From positions 359,128-423,127 of the forward strand of contig WBMV01007387.1 of NCBI GenBank assembly GCA_013396655.1: a stretch of 64,000 nt of DNA. Direction: 5' to 3'. Made by a program: the position numbers and the translations under genes. Under the pieces are notes generated by a model, which made no database searches, was not told the origin of the DNA, and saw only the letters and a program-made list of their open reading frames with translations. This DNA comes from Campylorhamphus procurvoides (lineage: Eukaryota; Chordata; Aves; Passeriformes; Dendrocolaptidae). Each line of letters starts with the position of its first letter. The first letter of the stretch is position 1. Below, one piece after another: positions 11,317 through 24,960 of the stretch.

Positions 11317-12694
11317 ATGAAGTTAATGTAACTGTGAAGAGTCTCTCTCCCTTTTCTCTTTTACTGTACATCAGCATAAGCCAATGCCAAATGGTAATGA
11401 ACTTGTCATGCAGAAATACAGCAGCATCTCAGCACTTTGTACCAAGTTGTTTATGCAAAGCTTCTTGGCTGGTTTGTGCATTTGAATATAATGTGGGTGG
11501 CCACAGACACTCCCGTGCTAGGAAGCGTTTGGCACTGCAAAGCACCCAGAGCTTTCAGCTATGGAAATGTTTGGTGGAGAATAGCTGACTGGGTTTTTTT
11601 TTTTGTTGGAGATAAATGAGGTCTGTGGTCCAGGTGTGCTGTAGGTGAGACAGAGCCGGCTGGCTGAACAGACACAGCACAACTCATCTGTAGCCCAGAG
11701 ACAGATGGTCATGGCCCTTTCCCCTCTGTGGGGGTGAGGGACAGCTTATTGACAATGTACCCATAGATAAAATTGAGGGCTTTGGAGCAGTTATTTGAGC
11801 AAAAAAGACTGGTGGCCATCCACTGCTGTCAAATGAGGGTTCATTTTGCTCAGATGACTCTGAGCAGCCTGCATGATCTGCTAGTGAGAGGGAAGAAGGG
11901 GAGTCAGTTTTCATTTTTTTGGAGTCCCCATGATAACCAGAAGGCTTTAGATTGTTTTTCTTGGAAAACACGTGGGCATCAGAAGGGAAACTGGGTGTTA
12001 GGTATGCTGCATGTGCTGGGGACCTGTTAAAATAAGGGAAATGGTTGGCGATGTCTTCATGTTGGCTCTGAGCAAGACACCATTAAATTTCACCCTTGAT
12101 GCAGGCAGCCAAGATACCTGCAGTGTATATTCTGCTTTTTAAATTACAGGCAGTCTGGATTAGGATCTGAGGTTTGGATATCAGAGGGGGAAGCTTCCTT
12201 TTTTCTAATTAATTTTCTCTCCCTCGCTTTTTAAAGTAAGAACCCGTGGCTGTAGGTGCTAGATTTATTCCTTAGGACCATTTAAAAACCACTGGAAATA
12301 AAGGGGGAAAGCGAATGATGCAGGAAGGCAAACAGCCTTTAATGCATTACAAAGGGAATGATTATCTGCTGTGTGCTAATTGACCCAGGAATTGTAAGGT
12401 GCATATTCTAAGTCAGCACACGTGTTCTTGTACCTGAGGTGAAGAAAGTCTAATTGTGTGGGTGATGGGTGGTGGAAAATGTACTTCAAGTCACTTCTGT
12501 AATAGCAATTATGAAACAATTTTTTATTTTTTTTAACACACTGAGGGAAGAGTGAAGCTGAGGGCAAACTTCATTTTGTTTTAAAAATAATGACTTTTAA
12601 AAGGTTCTGGATGGCTGGTTATGCTGTGTGTTTGTGGCAAGCTCTGAGGACTCATTATGTACATGTTTGTACAGCTCTGAGAGTGCACTCTTCT

Positions 12695-12714
12695 GGGGTG
12701 GGGTGGGAGCTGGG
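12695..12714 (+). other. potential G-quadruplex motif
   Basis: The G runs are 4, 4, 3 and 3 with loops of 1, 1 and 4 bases, satisfying the canonical four-tract pattern. It lies about 1.4 kb past the probable NUAK1 poly(A) signal, where transcription would be terminating. Folding is not tested. Confidence 0.6.
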
Positions 12715-15219
12715 TGTCTAATTTTCCTGTTCACTGCCGAAGATAAGTGTACAGAGCTAAAGTTACACAGTAAGTCTGTACACAGACCTGGTCTTCTTTC
12801 ATGCTTGCTCCATGGGCATTCCAGTGCTTCTCAGGAATCATTAATTTCTATGGATTGGGCAAGACAGGAGCAAGAAAGTAAGACAGAAGCCTTGGAAGCT
12901 ACACAGTTGAGTGACGAAAGCAGTAGTGGTTTGTTTTTTTTTCATACAGCCACAAGGAGTTTTGTCCATTATAACCCTTTGTTAACCCATTTCTGCTCCT
13001 GCAAAGCCTGTGCGTGTATGTAGCAAGGGACTGTCAGGGCTCTCTCTCACTGCTGTGGTGGCTTGCTGAAGTCCTGGGGCCATCTGCCGTGGGCAGTGCT
13101 GCCTGATGCTGAGCAACGCTTCCATTTGTCTGTAGAGCACTTGAAGGCCAGCACGAAAACTCCCATCCATGACAGCCTGGTGCTTGGCCCTCAAAGCTCA
13201 CCAACCCCAAGCCACTCGTGCAGAGAGAGAGAACTTGTGCCAACACAGTGGGGCCTTCCAGTGCTGTCACAGCCTCTGAGGGGATGCCCACAACCAGCCC
13301 CTAGTGCTGGCAAGAGAAGCTCCATTCAGAGCAAAGTGCTACAGCAGGATTTCTGGCCATAGACATGTACACTTGGTGTGTAGTTACACCTCTTCTCATA
13401 GAAGAGACTGGTCTCTGTTTAGAGACTCGAGGGAGTGTGAGAGCAAGATAAACTGGAGGGAAGAGATGGTGTTTTTAGTTATTGCAGACAGATAAATTTG
13501 TTAGTGACTCCATAAGCATGTGTAATAATAAACTACAACATCAGAGCCTCAGTTATAGCTCCAGGGTAAGTCATAACCAGCCTAATGAAGGGAGAAGTCC
13601 AATACTCATGTAAATTCAGTGTATATGAGAAGCTTACCAGTTTAGTTAAACGTCTTGGTGATTCACAGCTCATTTTAATGAGATGCTTCTGGAGACAAAT
13701 CTGCAGGAATGCTTTAGCTGAGCCAATAGAAACTCATGTTTGCTAGTATCAGCCCAGGGTCTCCAGTACCTGTCCCAGGTTTAGTGGTTTCAGGGTTTCA
13801 GCTGAAAGTTTTACCACAGAGAATAAGCTGTGTTTCCACTAGATTAATAGTATTTAGAATTCAGCTAGGGCTCTTTTTTTATTATCTTTTTTTTATTGTC
13901 TGGTGGAGCTGTCTTTTCCTCCTTGCCAAACCAAGACATCTTTCTCATAAAAAGACTGAGTAATTTGGCTGGAGAAGCAACTTTTTTGGATAGATTTTTG
14001 AGCATTTTGTTTCTGGCTATCTCTCTCTAGCCCTTACTCCTAACCCCATATTTCCTGGAATTTCATCAGTGCAGAGAGCCCTTTGATTTGTGTGTCATCT
14101 GGCCATACAGAGCCCTGAACTTTTAAGGAAATTGTACTTATTTGCACTGGTGCTTAATTGTTCCTTGGAAAAGCATTTACAAGACAAGTTTATGCATCAG
14201 TAGAAGACTTCTTGTCCTAACTCAAGTGGTGGGCTTAGAACTCACACAGAATTGCACCAGAACTGGAGCCATGAAGAAATTATATTGGTGGCTGCCATCA
14301 AAATGAGGAAATCAGCTGTGGGTGCTGGCCAGGGATGCACTTGTAGGTGAGGACACCACCCTACTTCTTCATTCAGGAATGCAGCTCTACTGCCAGTGTG
14401 AACTCTGGGGTTTTTTGACAGTGAGCACCTCTGAAAACTCATGCCTGAGCTTTCTCACAATGCTCACCCAGCACTAAAGCCTTTGCTGTCAGACACCACG
14501 TGGAAATGTTGGCGTCAACCCGCCTTGACATTTTCTTTTTGCCCTTTTGCCTTTCACTCTAACCTATTTACTTAACACAAATAATGTGTGTCTCTCTCAC
14601 GTAGTCCAAATCTTGTTTGCTATCCTGTTTAGCTTTGCTCCATGGACTGTGTAATAGCCTGTCAGGACAGTGGGTTGAACTTTGCTCACAAGGTCCTTTT
14701 GCAGCACTAACCCTGGCTGTGGCACAGCCTCTGCTTTGGGGGCTGTTTGGGTCCTTCTGTGGCAGCAGCTCTAGTGCTGGTGCTTTGCAGCAGGTAACTT
14801 TTCTTCCACGATGCAGAAACTGAGGATGGGACCTTGAGCTAATAATGAGGAGCTCTCTGAAAGAGCAACCATGCCAAGGAACAATTACCAAACTGGGCTG
14901 CCAGGAAAAATGGGTTAGACCAACAGAGTATAAGTCCCTAGAAGCTGATGGTGAGATTATACTCTCCCCAGCAGGAATCCACTTAGAAAACTGTGCACCT
15001 TTCATAGGCTGGGGAGATGCTATTGCATTTAGAAATACAAGGAAGGAATAACTGTAGAATCATCTGAAAAGCCAGCGAGGAGGGAGCATTTGTTTTGTGG
15101 CTCTGCAGTACATAGGGTTTATTAACAAACCCATCCAAATTTTGGCCTCAGAGATAATAGGACAAGACATACTTTAAATAGAACCAAAGGGAAAATAAAT
15201 TCATAACAGATGTTAGGAA

Positions 15220-15249
15220 ATATGTAAATATATGTTTATATTTACATAT
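15220..15249. repeat. perfect AT-rich inverted repeat (13-bp arms, 4-nt loop)
   Basis: The arms at 15,220-15,232 and 15,237-15,249 are exact reverse complements (core TATGTAAATATA) around a TGTT loop. The stem is almost pure A/T, so it is weak as RNA but could extrude as a cruciform. It is too short for a standard microRNA precursor. Confidence 0.85.
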
Positions 15250-18200
15250 AAAGCCTTAGCTTTCGCCTGCCAGGCGAGATTGCTAGGACCAGAGTGTGTG
15301 TCATCATCCTGGCTGCACTGGGAATTGTCAGAAATATTTCTTCAAATGTTCTCTGTTGTCCTCTTTAGCTGCACGTCCTGCAGCTTGATGGTTTAATTGG
15401 AAGATTTCTTGAGATGAGGGATCTGCTGCCTGAGAAGAGATCTTTACTGAATTCCCATACAACTCAGTGCCACAAGGAATGTTCAGTTAGGTCCAACCCC
15501 TAGAAACCCCAAGGTAGTTAAGCCCCTTGCCCTCCCAGTAAAAATGGTGTCAGAGTAGAAAGAGGCAATGGGTAACAGTCGAGTATTACATTTCCAGATG
15601 GTGCAAACTGGTGCTGGCCCAACCTGGACAAGCATCCAGCCTTAAAAAGTAAATTCCTATTATTGTGAAATTGTGATTGGGTCAGTGGGAGTGGCTTCAG
15701 GCCCCACGTACTCACCATTTGACTTCTCCATATGGAGAGCTGTGTATTTTCAAAAGTGGTGTTAGAGATATCTGTTTCTAAGCAGCCAATTTCAGCTGCC
15801 TCCGTCTGAATTTTTGAACCCAGTGGCCACCTTCTTCTTCCTGGGACCTCAGCCTGAAATGTGGTCACTTGGTGCTTACCATAATAAGGCTTACTGGACA
15901 TCAGGGTGGATATTTCCAAATGGAGATACTCTAAGACAGTAACTCTAATATTTGTAGCCTTACCTTAGCTGGGAGGGGTCTTTCACATCATTGACACGGT
16001 GGGGCATTGTACAAGTTCCTGCTTCCAAGACTTTTGGGAAATTGAGCAATTCTTCATTTGAATAGGCATTTTATCCTTAATGGTGATTTTTTAGGAAATA
16101 AAAATGTGTTCGATTTCTCAGGATTTTATGACTTGGAGTACTGCTTAGACAACAGGGAGCTTCAGCTCCTTGCAAACAAGATACTTGCAAAGGTCCCAAC
16201 AGCTTGAGTGTTGTAGTTCAGTAAATCTGTCATTTCCTGAGGGAAGTGAAGTGGTACGGTTGGTCAAGTTTCTAACATGGTCTTGTCCCAGTGTACCCCA
16301 CCAGATTAGCCTGGATAGGCATAAAAATTGTCCTCTCTTGGCATTAATAGAGAAGACACAACAGCCCAGATAGGTAGCACATGAACGATGTCAGCTGGTC
16401 TGTGAAGAAATAATCGCAGTTGATTTTTACTAGGGCCAAAATGCTACTTTCTAAAAAGTTCCAAATTATTCCCCTGGTCTGACAATGACTTAGGTGGGTA
16501 ATTCTGGAAGAAACAAAACTATTGATGATTACAGAAAATGAGGCAAATAATTAGGTTTGTTCACAACAGCTGCAAATTTGCCCCTAGTCACCATTTGCAG
16601 CACAACTGCAGTATTGCTGGGAGAATGGGATCCTGCTCGCTGACTTGCAGAGGGAGGGTCCAGGACCCCCTCCAGGGAGCTCTGGTACAGAGACAACTGT
16701 AGCATGAGAGAGGCATCAGAGCCCTTAATATGTTTGTATTTTGCTGTCAGGGACGGCTTTTGTCAAAGGTCTGCCATGCAGAGATAGGAAGATTTGCATG
16801 TTTTCCCCTCTGACATAAGCAATACCCAAACCTGCAAAAACACCCTTGCCACAGAAGCCATCACTAAAAATACTTCAAAAAATGTGCGTTTTGGGCAGAC
16901 CCGGTTGCTTCAAATAGCATAAAAGCCTTTTTTTCAGCACACTCACTAAATTCTAATTAAAACTGTACTGTTCCACTGCAAAGTTACTTAGTCATGAGAC
17001 AGGAATTTGCACATCTTGTCTATATGCCTTTCCTGTTAGAGCCTTTTCTTCTGAAGAAACCTTGGTCAAAAGCTTAAGCGAGGTACTCCAGTTACAGAAA
17101 CAATACTCAAGTCAGTCTGAGAAATGGAACAAAACTTACATCACTAACGCCCAGTCTAAGCTGGTCCACACAAGCCTGCATGAACATTCCATGTCTAGTG
17201 GCAAATTCCCAGAAATACTGTGAGGCCACACCAACTAACTGCCCCCTAGAAGGAAATGTATTGGAAGCATCAGAAGGCTCTAGATTAATTTAGTCCTCTG
17301 CCCTTGTATATGTCCTCCTTGCTACAAACATTTGGCTGGCTGGTTTCTGAAAGGACAGTAGAAAGTGCTGGAGGTCCTACAATAAGCCTGCAAAGTTCAA
17401 AAAAGGGGTTTGATTTTTCACCACAAAAGTACCCATACTCTCTTTCACATGCATGTGAATAGAAAGCCTTTGTTCAGATCAAGCCAAGAAGAAATAAACT
17501 ATTGTTGGAAGGTCATTTCAGCTTGCTTTGAAGGGTGAGGAACAACTAGAAAAAATAACCAAATGTGGTTGTCTTACCAGCGATTACAAATACTGTCTTT
17601 CATTAGAACAGGCAAGTTTTTGTTAGAAATATCTATTCTTGTGCTGGACTAATTCATTGTGGGGTCAGGCTAGAGGTTTTATAAAACTTCTAGCTTGGTT
17701 TGATTTTTAGAGAATGAGTGGTTTCCTATGAGGACACAGTAAATGCAGGAACTCAATCTGGTGGTTGCTTCTTTGACTGGTGCTTCTCAGCATTTGGGAA
17801 ATTATGAGTCCAGCTTGCTGTTTGCATAGGCAAGACCTCCAGTAATCTGCTCTGTATTGATATTTGGAGGCTTTGCTTCCATTTCATACTCCACCTTAAC
17901 CTAAGTCTACCACCAGGCTGGCAGCAATCACATTAAGTCCATCTTCCAGCAAATTGCCACCACTTTTTATAAAGAAGAGTTTTGCTGCAGCTAATGAGTC
18001 CATTTTAAATGGAGGATGGAGAGAGGGCACATGTGACATTGTAAATCCTCCGCCAGATTTCCTGTAGTTTAGTCTTTTTTATGAAATCTTCCTCCTTATC
18101 TATCTCATATGAACCCTGATTCAGTAAATTACTCCTCTAAATAATTCTCACATGTTCAAAGGTAGGCTTTCCCTTCCTTGCTGACTCAGGGCTATGGCTT

Positions 18201-21200
18201 TCTATCTGACAGCAAAATGCTATCCAGGAAAATCAAAGGTCAGTTTTCAGTATTATTTTCTGACATGAACGCAAAGAGGCTGGCAAAAATGCTTCAGTAG
18301 GGTTTTTTTCTTTAAAAAAAAGAGCAATATTATATATCTGTCCTTCAGCAAAAATGAAGCTTTGGTACAAACCACAGCTTGCTTGGCTATATCCTGTTTT
18401 CTTCTCTTTTGAGTATTTATTTCTGTGGATAAATGGCTTGCAGTAGTCCATCATAGAAATGGTCATTAACAAATCAAAGCTGAGATTTTCAAGAACATGC
18501 AGCATAAGCCTGGTTCTGCTCTTGTTCAAGTTACTGGAAAAAACCCACAGAGATTTTTTTTTTCTGCAGATAGCCCCTCAAAAACCTATCCTATGCTTTT
18601 CCCCCAGAAGAATATTTTCCCAGTTCTGCTAGGATCATTATAGGAATTATTGCATAAGGAATGAACACTTTGGCAAGATTATAATGGCAACTCTGATATT
18701 CTTTCATATAATTATGGATTCAGAAGGAATGAAATCAACAAGCTTACTGATGGAGAGAAAAACTGAAGAGGCTGTTCCACTACATCCAAGGTTGCTATCA
18801 TTTGTAATTTTGTAGCCCATAAAATCTTCCCTGATGTAATGGACAGGTCAGCCTCACCTACCTATAAAATGACTGGCTTTATGTGCAGATTTTGGCATAG
18901 GTAGTCTCCTTAGGCTATGGTTTAAACTTCTTAAAAAACCCCAACAAAAATAATAAAATGGACGTTTAACCTCATTGATTTCTAAGTGCTGGAGTAAAAT
19001 AAAGAGAGGAAAGTAGAGGCAAAGTCAGAGCTCAAAGGAAATGGATCTTGCAAGGTTTCTCTCCTCACCTCTACCCATGCTGAGTCTCCTTGTCACCCCA
19101 TGGGCCACGTAGCACGTCTCAGCACAGGTGCAGACCAGACACATCAGCAGCAGCCCAGACCTGGCTCCAAAAGTGCCATCACACCCAGGAAACCTCCAGG
19201 ATCCATATTGCATTGTCCCTCCAAAATATCCTTTGCACCACACACACCTTGAACTGACTGATCCCCTTGGGGATTTTTTGTGCCCCATTTCTACTGTTGT
19301 TTTGGGTTTTTCCCTTGGAGCATGGTTTGCTGTTGCTCATTGCTAATCAAGGGCCAGGGTGACAAGACCACATGTTTTTGTTCATTTTGTCCAAGCTGAT
19401 TTGATTTGTGGATTCCCACAGGCAACAGTAGAGACCAATTCTTAACTGGACGTCCCATCCCATGGCTCATTTTCACTTGCTCCCCTGAAACAAGGCTAAT
19501 TTACACCTTCTGCTGGGGCAGGCAATTTGCTTTAAAGGTAGACAGCCAAGTTCAGGAAGGAAAGAGGGACTGAGGGGATCAAAGCAATTGGTTTCCATGC
19601 TGGGAGTCCTCGTTAACCTGAACAAAATCTCCCTTGTTTGCTGAGCAAGAAAGGACAGTCACACTGGGACACCTCAGACCTGCAATAACCTGTGGGTAGC
19701 AGCCTCTGCTCCCCCAGCCACAGCAATGTGGAGATCAGCTTGCCTGCATCCAGATGGGTTTCCCTCAGTCGAGCATTTGCTCCTGGCTGTCCATTCCGCT
19801 TTCTTCCTGCTTGTAAAAATGAGTAATGTTATAATATTCTTTTGGTTTTAAAAGGGTGAACTAAGAAATAAAACTGTATGCTGCATCTCCTGGGCGCCCT
19901 CTCATATTTTTTGATTGCTGCTGTCTGTGTGGTGCCCATTGCTGGCTGTGAACTCCTTGTGGGGGAATGAGAGCACGTACACAGCTATGCAATTTTCATG
20001 TGCATTTATACAACAGTTCTTAGCTGAGCACAGCTCTGACTGATGTCATAATTGCTCATGTCAGATGTCTCATGGTGTCTTTCAGGCCTTTGTTCCACTT
20101 TCATGATGACTATGGGGAGTGGTAGTGGGCAGATCTTGCGAAAGAAGTACTATCATCAGCAAAAGAAATGAAAATCAGCTAGGGTTTTGCTTCTGTCAGT
20201 GAGTGAAAGCTGCAGTTCAGGACATTTTGAGCTATTGTAATAACAGAAGTGGCCTCTTCTCTTTTAATTTTTGTTTGCTTGGACTCGGCTCTTTCTCTTC
20301 ACTTTTCCATACTTGAATTCCTTATGAACTTTCTGTGAAGTAAACCAGAGACACTGGAGACCTGCATAACAATTACAGTCTCAGTGATTTTGGGTACAGA
20401 CACACTGTCATAGGAAAAGTTGTAAAAACAATATAAGTCACTGAAAAAAAAAAAGAGGGAAACTTCCTTTCAAATTGTAATTAAAGCGTTTTGTTTAAAT
20501 CTCAAAATACCAAAAGCTTCAAGCGGCCACACTGCTCAGTCATTCAGCAGCTGTATTTGGAGAAGGCTCGAGAGTTTGTGCGTAAGAGGCCTGAAGAACA
20601 AAGACTTCTGCCCTCAGGAAGGATATTAATACTGAAGGAGGCCTATACTTGAGCATGCTTCTATCCCTGCTTCAGGGGATTTTCTTGCAGTGGGGATTTT
20701 CCTGCTTCAGTTGTTAATTTCCCTGAAGGCATTTTGATGAGTAGGATTCCTCTTTGCACTTTCTGTCATAGCTGTGGTATTTGAGGGAGCCAAAGTGAAA
20801 ATCTACAAATCTGTGTGCATACAACCAAGGAAGGAGATGTTAGTATATGCTTAAGGGCAAACAGAGGATTATTTTATAATCTGCTCCTTTTGCTAAACAG
20901 AAGTTGTACAGATTTACCAGATATGAGTTGCATCTGTTTAAAATACAGCTTATCATTTAGAAAATAACCAGCCTTGGTACAAGCATTCCAGTGGATGAAG
21001 AATCAATTGCATTCCCTGAGAAATTGTTTCAGTCACTTATTACTAATGCATGAAGCTGAGATTTTCAGACTCACCTTGAGAACTGAGCAACCCAAGACAT
21101 GAAAGCTGTTCATCTTTAAGATTCCATATGGACAAATTTCTTCAGCATTTTCATAGTGTACCTCTGGAGCATATCTAAAACTAAAATGTTATCAAGTCCC

Positions 21201-22019
21201 TGAAGTCTTTGGATCTCAAGGAGAAATTTAAAAATGGCTGGAGAATATGAATACTCAATTCCTGTCTGCTGTGTGCACTTAACCCCCTTCCTCTTTCTTC
21301 CCAAAGGAAACATATATATAGACATATAAATATAAGTATATATAAATAATGACTGAATGAGTAAATAGATATTGCCTGTGTTCAGAATCAATAGGTGTGA
21401 AAAACACTGCTCTGGTTAAGCTTCCATCTACTCCTCTGGGATGCCTAGGTGAGAAATGTTTCCCTCCTGTTTACATACATCTGAAAAATGGAGTTTTGGC
21501 ATCCTGCAGCAAATGCTCAGGGAGTGAGTGCTGGGACATTGGAACACTTGCTTCACTAGTGCCAAATGAGAAAACAGTCCTGCACAATATTTTCTAATTG
21601 TTTTTGGAAAAAAAAATGTCATTTTTCCACACGAGTTAACACATTTTCATGACAGGTAAATTAATCTTCCAGTAGTGCTCTACTGTTGCCAGTCTACCCA
21701 TAAAATGTGCACAAAATTCCTCATTAGTCTCTCACAGCAATTAGCTTTGAAAATACTGTATAGGATTTGAATTTTGCAAATATTAATTGATATAAAAATT
21801 CAAAGGAAACAGTTTGAAGGGGAAGCTAAGTCTGTGTTGCAAAGAGCAAAAAAATGAGCCTAGACAAGAACCCATCCCTGATTCACTGTCTGATTTTCTG
21901 ATGCCTCCTCCTGTTGGTATCAGTGATGGCGTGTGAAAAGTAACCACAAAATATGTAGCTTCATCATACCAAAAAGACACGTAAGTAGGAGAAGGGGACT
22001 GGATTTCAAGAAAGCAAGC

Positions 22020-22363
22020 TGGATTTATGGAGGAAGATTAAAAAAGCTAATTATGTTTAACTTGGCTGACAGACAGCTAAAAAGGGGATATGATAACTGC
22101 CTACAAATATTTGAAAGACGCAAAATACACCAAGGAAAGAGGGAAATAGTTCGAGACAAAGTCCGGTAAAGCAAAATTTAGGCTGGGTAGAATGCTAACA
22201 ATGAGACCTGTCAGACGGCAGAAAAATTTCCCGAGGGAATTCGTCAACACCTCATTAAAAATACCTTGGTCAACATGCACTGAGGTGGATGGCAGGGAAT
22301 AATCCTTCAGTGAGAAGCTGAGCACCAGGCAGCTTCAGAGGTCTTATTCTGCTCTATTATGAG
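22020..22363 (+). mobile_element. ancient L3/CR1-like LINE 3' end (decayed)
   Basis: The order and wording of the sequence follow the 3' end of old CR1/L3 elements: GGAAGATTAAAAAAGCT, then a GGGGATATGATAACTGCCTACAA-like stretch with ATTTGAAAG, then AATTTAGGCTGG, CTAACAATGAGACCTGTC and a decayed AGGTCTTATTCTGCTCTATTATGAG ending. Copies of this type predate the split of birds and mammals or are early reptilian. Reading frames crossing it are not functional. The 5' limit is uncertain because similarity fades before about 22,015. The match is from memory of the family consensus. Confidence 0.7.
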
Positions 22364-24960
22364 GGCTGTTTTCAATAGCATATGATTTTAAAGGTTTTTC
22401 TAACAATGTTACTGAGGCAGGAGATTTTAAGTTCCACCCTAATGAATAGGAGGTGGAGAGAAACACTTTCTCAGGGAAATGACTCTTTCTATGGAAGATC
22501 TGAAACATCAAGGGAAAGTTACTGTATTTGGAATGGGAGCTGTGGAACACACTGAAATGGTGCCATGCCAACCTTCCCTTTCCCCAGGGAAATGTGGCTG
22601 ACAGGTGTGCTCTGGTTGAGGTGCCAGGGAACTGGAGACAATCTGGGGTTTGGAACAGATATGTAGCTCCTGTTCAACATGAGCTCTGTGGTGGACTTGC
22701 ACTTGAGCAGCTGTCCTGTGTCAAAAGCAAACCTACCTTGTGGCTGTGGGGTTTTTTTTTTCCTAAATCAGCTAATTTGATTTTTTCAACCCAGCTCCAG
22801 AGCACATTATTTTTTTGCAGTCTAGACCTGCCTTCACTATTAGGGGGTGCAATTTCTATGCCAAAAATACCAGCCTATATTTTTCCCTAGGACTGGCTCC
22901 CCTGCATGATCTACCATAACTGAGACTTAACATAGCTGGAGTAGAGCAACTGTGAACCTACTTAGTGTCAGTCTTATGGAATTCAGTGGAAACAGCTGAT
23001 CCCTTAAAATGAGAGGGAAACCAGTGTTTCACTGCACATTTATGCCGATGCAGCTCTTCTGGCTCTTACTAGGATAAACTGAAGCGGAGCAGCAGTGATT
23101 CAGACCTAATGTTTGGTACTTGTATGCTAAATTTATGAGGCACCCGGTGACATTTGCCTTATGTATAATGGTAGCACTCCCAGCAGGATGATCTAATCAT
23201 TCATGAGGAATTATGGCACAATGTTGGAGTTTATTTAATGCTTAATGTTCACAACAACCTCCAGCATTGATTTTAATCTGGTTACTGCTCGCATTGTGAA
23301 ACAGATCTCCGTGGAGCAGCAGCAGTAGCAGAAGAGATCAACCACATCCCATGCAGCGTGGCATATATCAGCAGTACAAGGTTGCACTGTTTTTCTGACA
23401 AGCAGAGGAAGCAGAGTTGATTCACACACCAGAACAATTCCCCTCACCAAGACACTTAGGAATGCATCAAAGGAAACCGGTCTCTTTCTGCAGGCTTCCT
23501 CTGAGCAATGGGCTTACTGTAACTCAGACTAAAAAAATAGCACTTTTTAAAAATGGTGCCCTTGACAAATAGAGCAGGAAAACCTGTGAAATTTGGGTGC
23601 AGTAGAATGAATTTTCAAGAAGTGTGCGCCAAGGTGTTAATTTTGCAATACGTTCTTGGGGTGGCACATTTCTCTGCTTCTAACATTTTATTCCTTCCAG
23701 GGGGGAGACTCAGGCCAAAAAAATGTTCTTCACCTCCAGGAGAAAGACTGTCCCTTAAAAAGAACTAAGAATAGACAAAAAAAGGAGGAAAGAGGACTTT
23801 CTTCCAAGTTGGTTACTCAAATTCTAAGGAAATCAGTGAATGAGCTTTTCATAACTAAAATCCCCTTCTGGGGTCTCTGCAGCTTGGTTCATGTTGCCTT
23901 CGAGTCATTTTAACAGCAAATATTTCCTGAGCAGGAAAGGCAAATTGTCCTGCTAGTGGAATTTAGTCACAAGGTTTTAGGGAAATAACATTAATATTCA
24001 CAGCTGTTGTGTCAGTGCCACAGCGAAGAAGCAGCTTCAGGAGGATGACTGGCTTGTATCCTGTCCAGCCTTCATCCAAGACTGGCAAGCTCATTTTGCT
24101 GATTTTCCCCTGGAGAGATCATTACTTTATCCCCTCAATGATTTCTTGAGCTACTTGCTTAAAAAACGTATTTACATGGCATCTGTTTGTATGATTGATT
24201 GTTCTTATGACTTGTTGCCTGGCAGCTGCTTAAATATTACACTAAAAAAGAAATAGCATAAAAAATTCCTTCCTAATAAGTTAAAGTTACATCAAGGAGG
24301 TTCTCAGATTTAACAGTCCTCCTGTGACCACATGTGACAACGTGGTGAGCAACAGGACCCATCCAACTTGTTTGCCTTGGGCTGTCAGAAAAACAAATGA
24401 CCGTATGCTTTTCTTAAAGAAGCTTATAGCATCATTTCAAATGCCATGGGGCAACAGCCAAGGCTCATGTATTCTCCAAACAAAAACACATCGCCTGTGA
24501 GCACTACCAACACAAATCCTGGTTTCTGGCTAGGAGGAAAAGCAACCACACTGCATCTCCCACAGCCATGAAAACAGCTGGCAGAGAGTGACAGCCTCAT
24601 GAGGATCCTCTCCTCAGCTGCCCTATGTTTGCAGCACAGTCTCCCTGCTGCCCCTCAAATGCTGCTTTGATCAGTGAAATGGTCCTCACTGCTCCACTTC
24701 TAGGCAGGTCTATCTGTGTGCCCTGACCAAGGATGCTTTGAGGCAGGGACATGAGCCCTTGGCCCAGCACGGGGTGGTATGTGCCCCCCCATGAACGCCC
24801 CTGAGCAAGAATCCAAATGGCAGCTGCATCCTGGGCTTTTTTATGGGGAATAGGGTCATCTAAGAGTAGGATGGAGGCGGGAGAGGATTTAGTCACAGTA
24901 AGAAGCTTAAGAAATTAGAGAGTCAAGCTGTGACTCTGCATCATTGACTTTTGGGGTAAC
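22364..24960. other. intergenic region, no gene seen
   Basis: There are no recognisable exons or repeats. The stretch about 22,980-23,250 is non-repetitive, with TAAT-type homeodomain cores (CTAATCATTCATGAGG near 23,192) and could be a conserved element. This is weak evidence. Confidence 0.6.

Larger units (their letters stand above)
8589..11335 (+). other. NUAK1: NUAK1 3' UTR (probable extent)
   Basis: The region after the stop carries no credible coding frame. It ends in a very AT- and T-rich segment (about 10,980-11,320) leading to AATAAA at 11,311, followed by a T/C-rich downstream element. A UTR of about 2.7 kb suits NUAK1, whose known mRNAs have multi-kilobase 3' UTRs. The exact cleavage point is inferred as 10-30 nt after the signal. 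A G/A-rich tract (about 8,592-8,622) lies directly after the stop codon. Confidence 0.75.
11340..22019. other. intergenic region downstream of NUAK1
   Basis: I see no credible exon chain, RNA gene or transposon in these 10.7 kb. Open frames of 60-145 codons (the longest at 14,568-15,005 on the - strand) resemble nothing known and overlap one another on both strands. The region holds one potential G-quadruplex (12,695-12,714), one AT-rich inverted repeat (15,220-15,249), a poly(A) run at 20,443-20,454, a possible CTCF-like site at 19,887-19,905 and an AT-rich (TA)n-like patch near 21,310-21,350. Confidence 0.7.

Noticed and set aside
14568..15005. 145-codon open frame on the - strand
   Set aside because: Overlaps other frames on the + strand, no recognisable domain, no splice or start context that stands out.
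21300..21350. Palindromic-looking TATATA stretch
   Set aside because: Simple AT-rich microsatellite-like DNA, with no well-defined arms.
21933..22169. Lysine/arginine-rich open frame over the L3-like element
   Set aside because: It crosses the decayed noncoding 3' end of an old LINE, so the frame is incidental.
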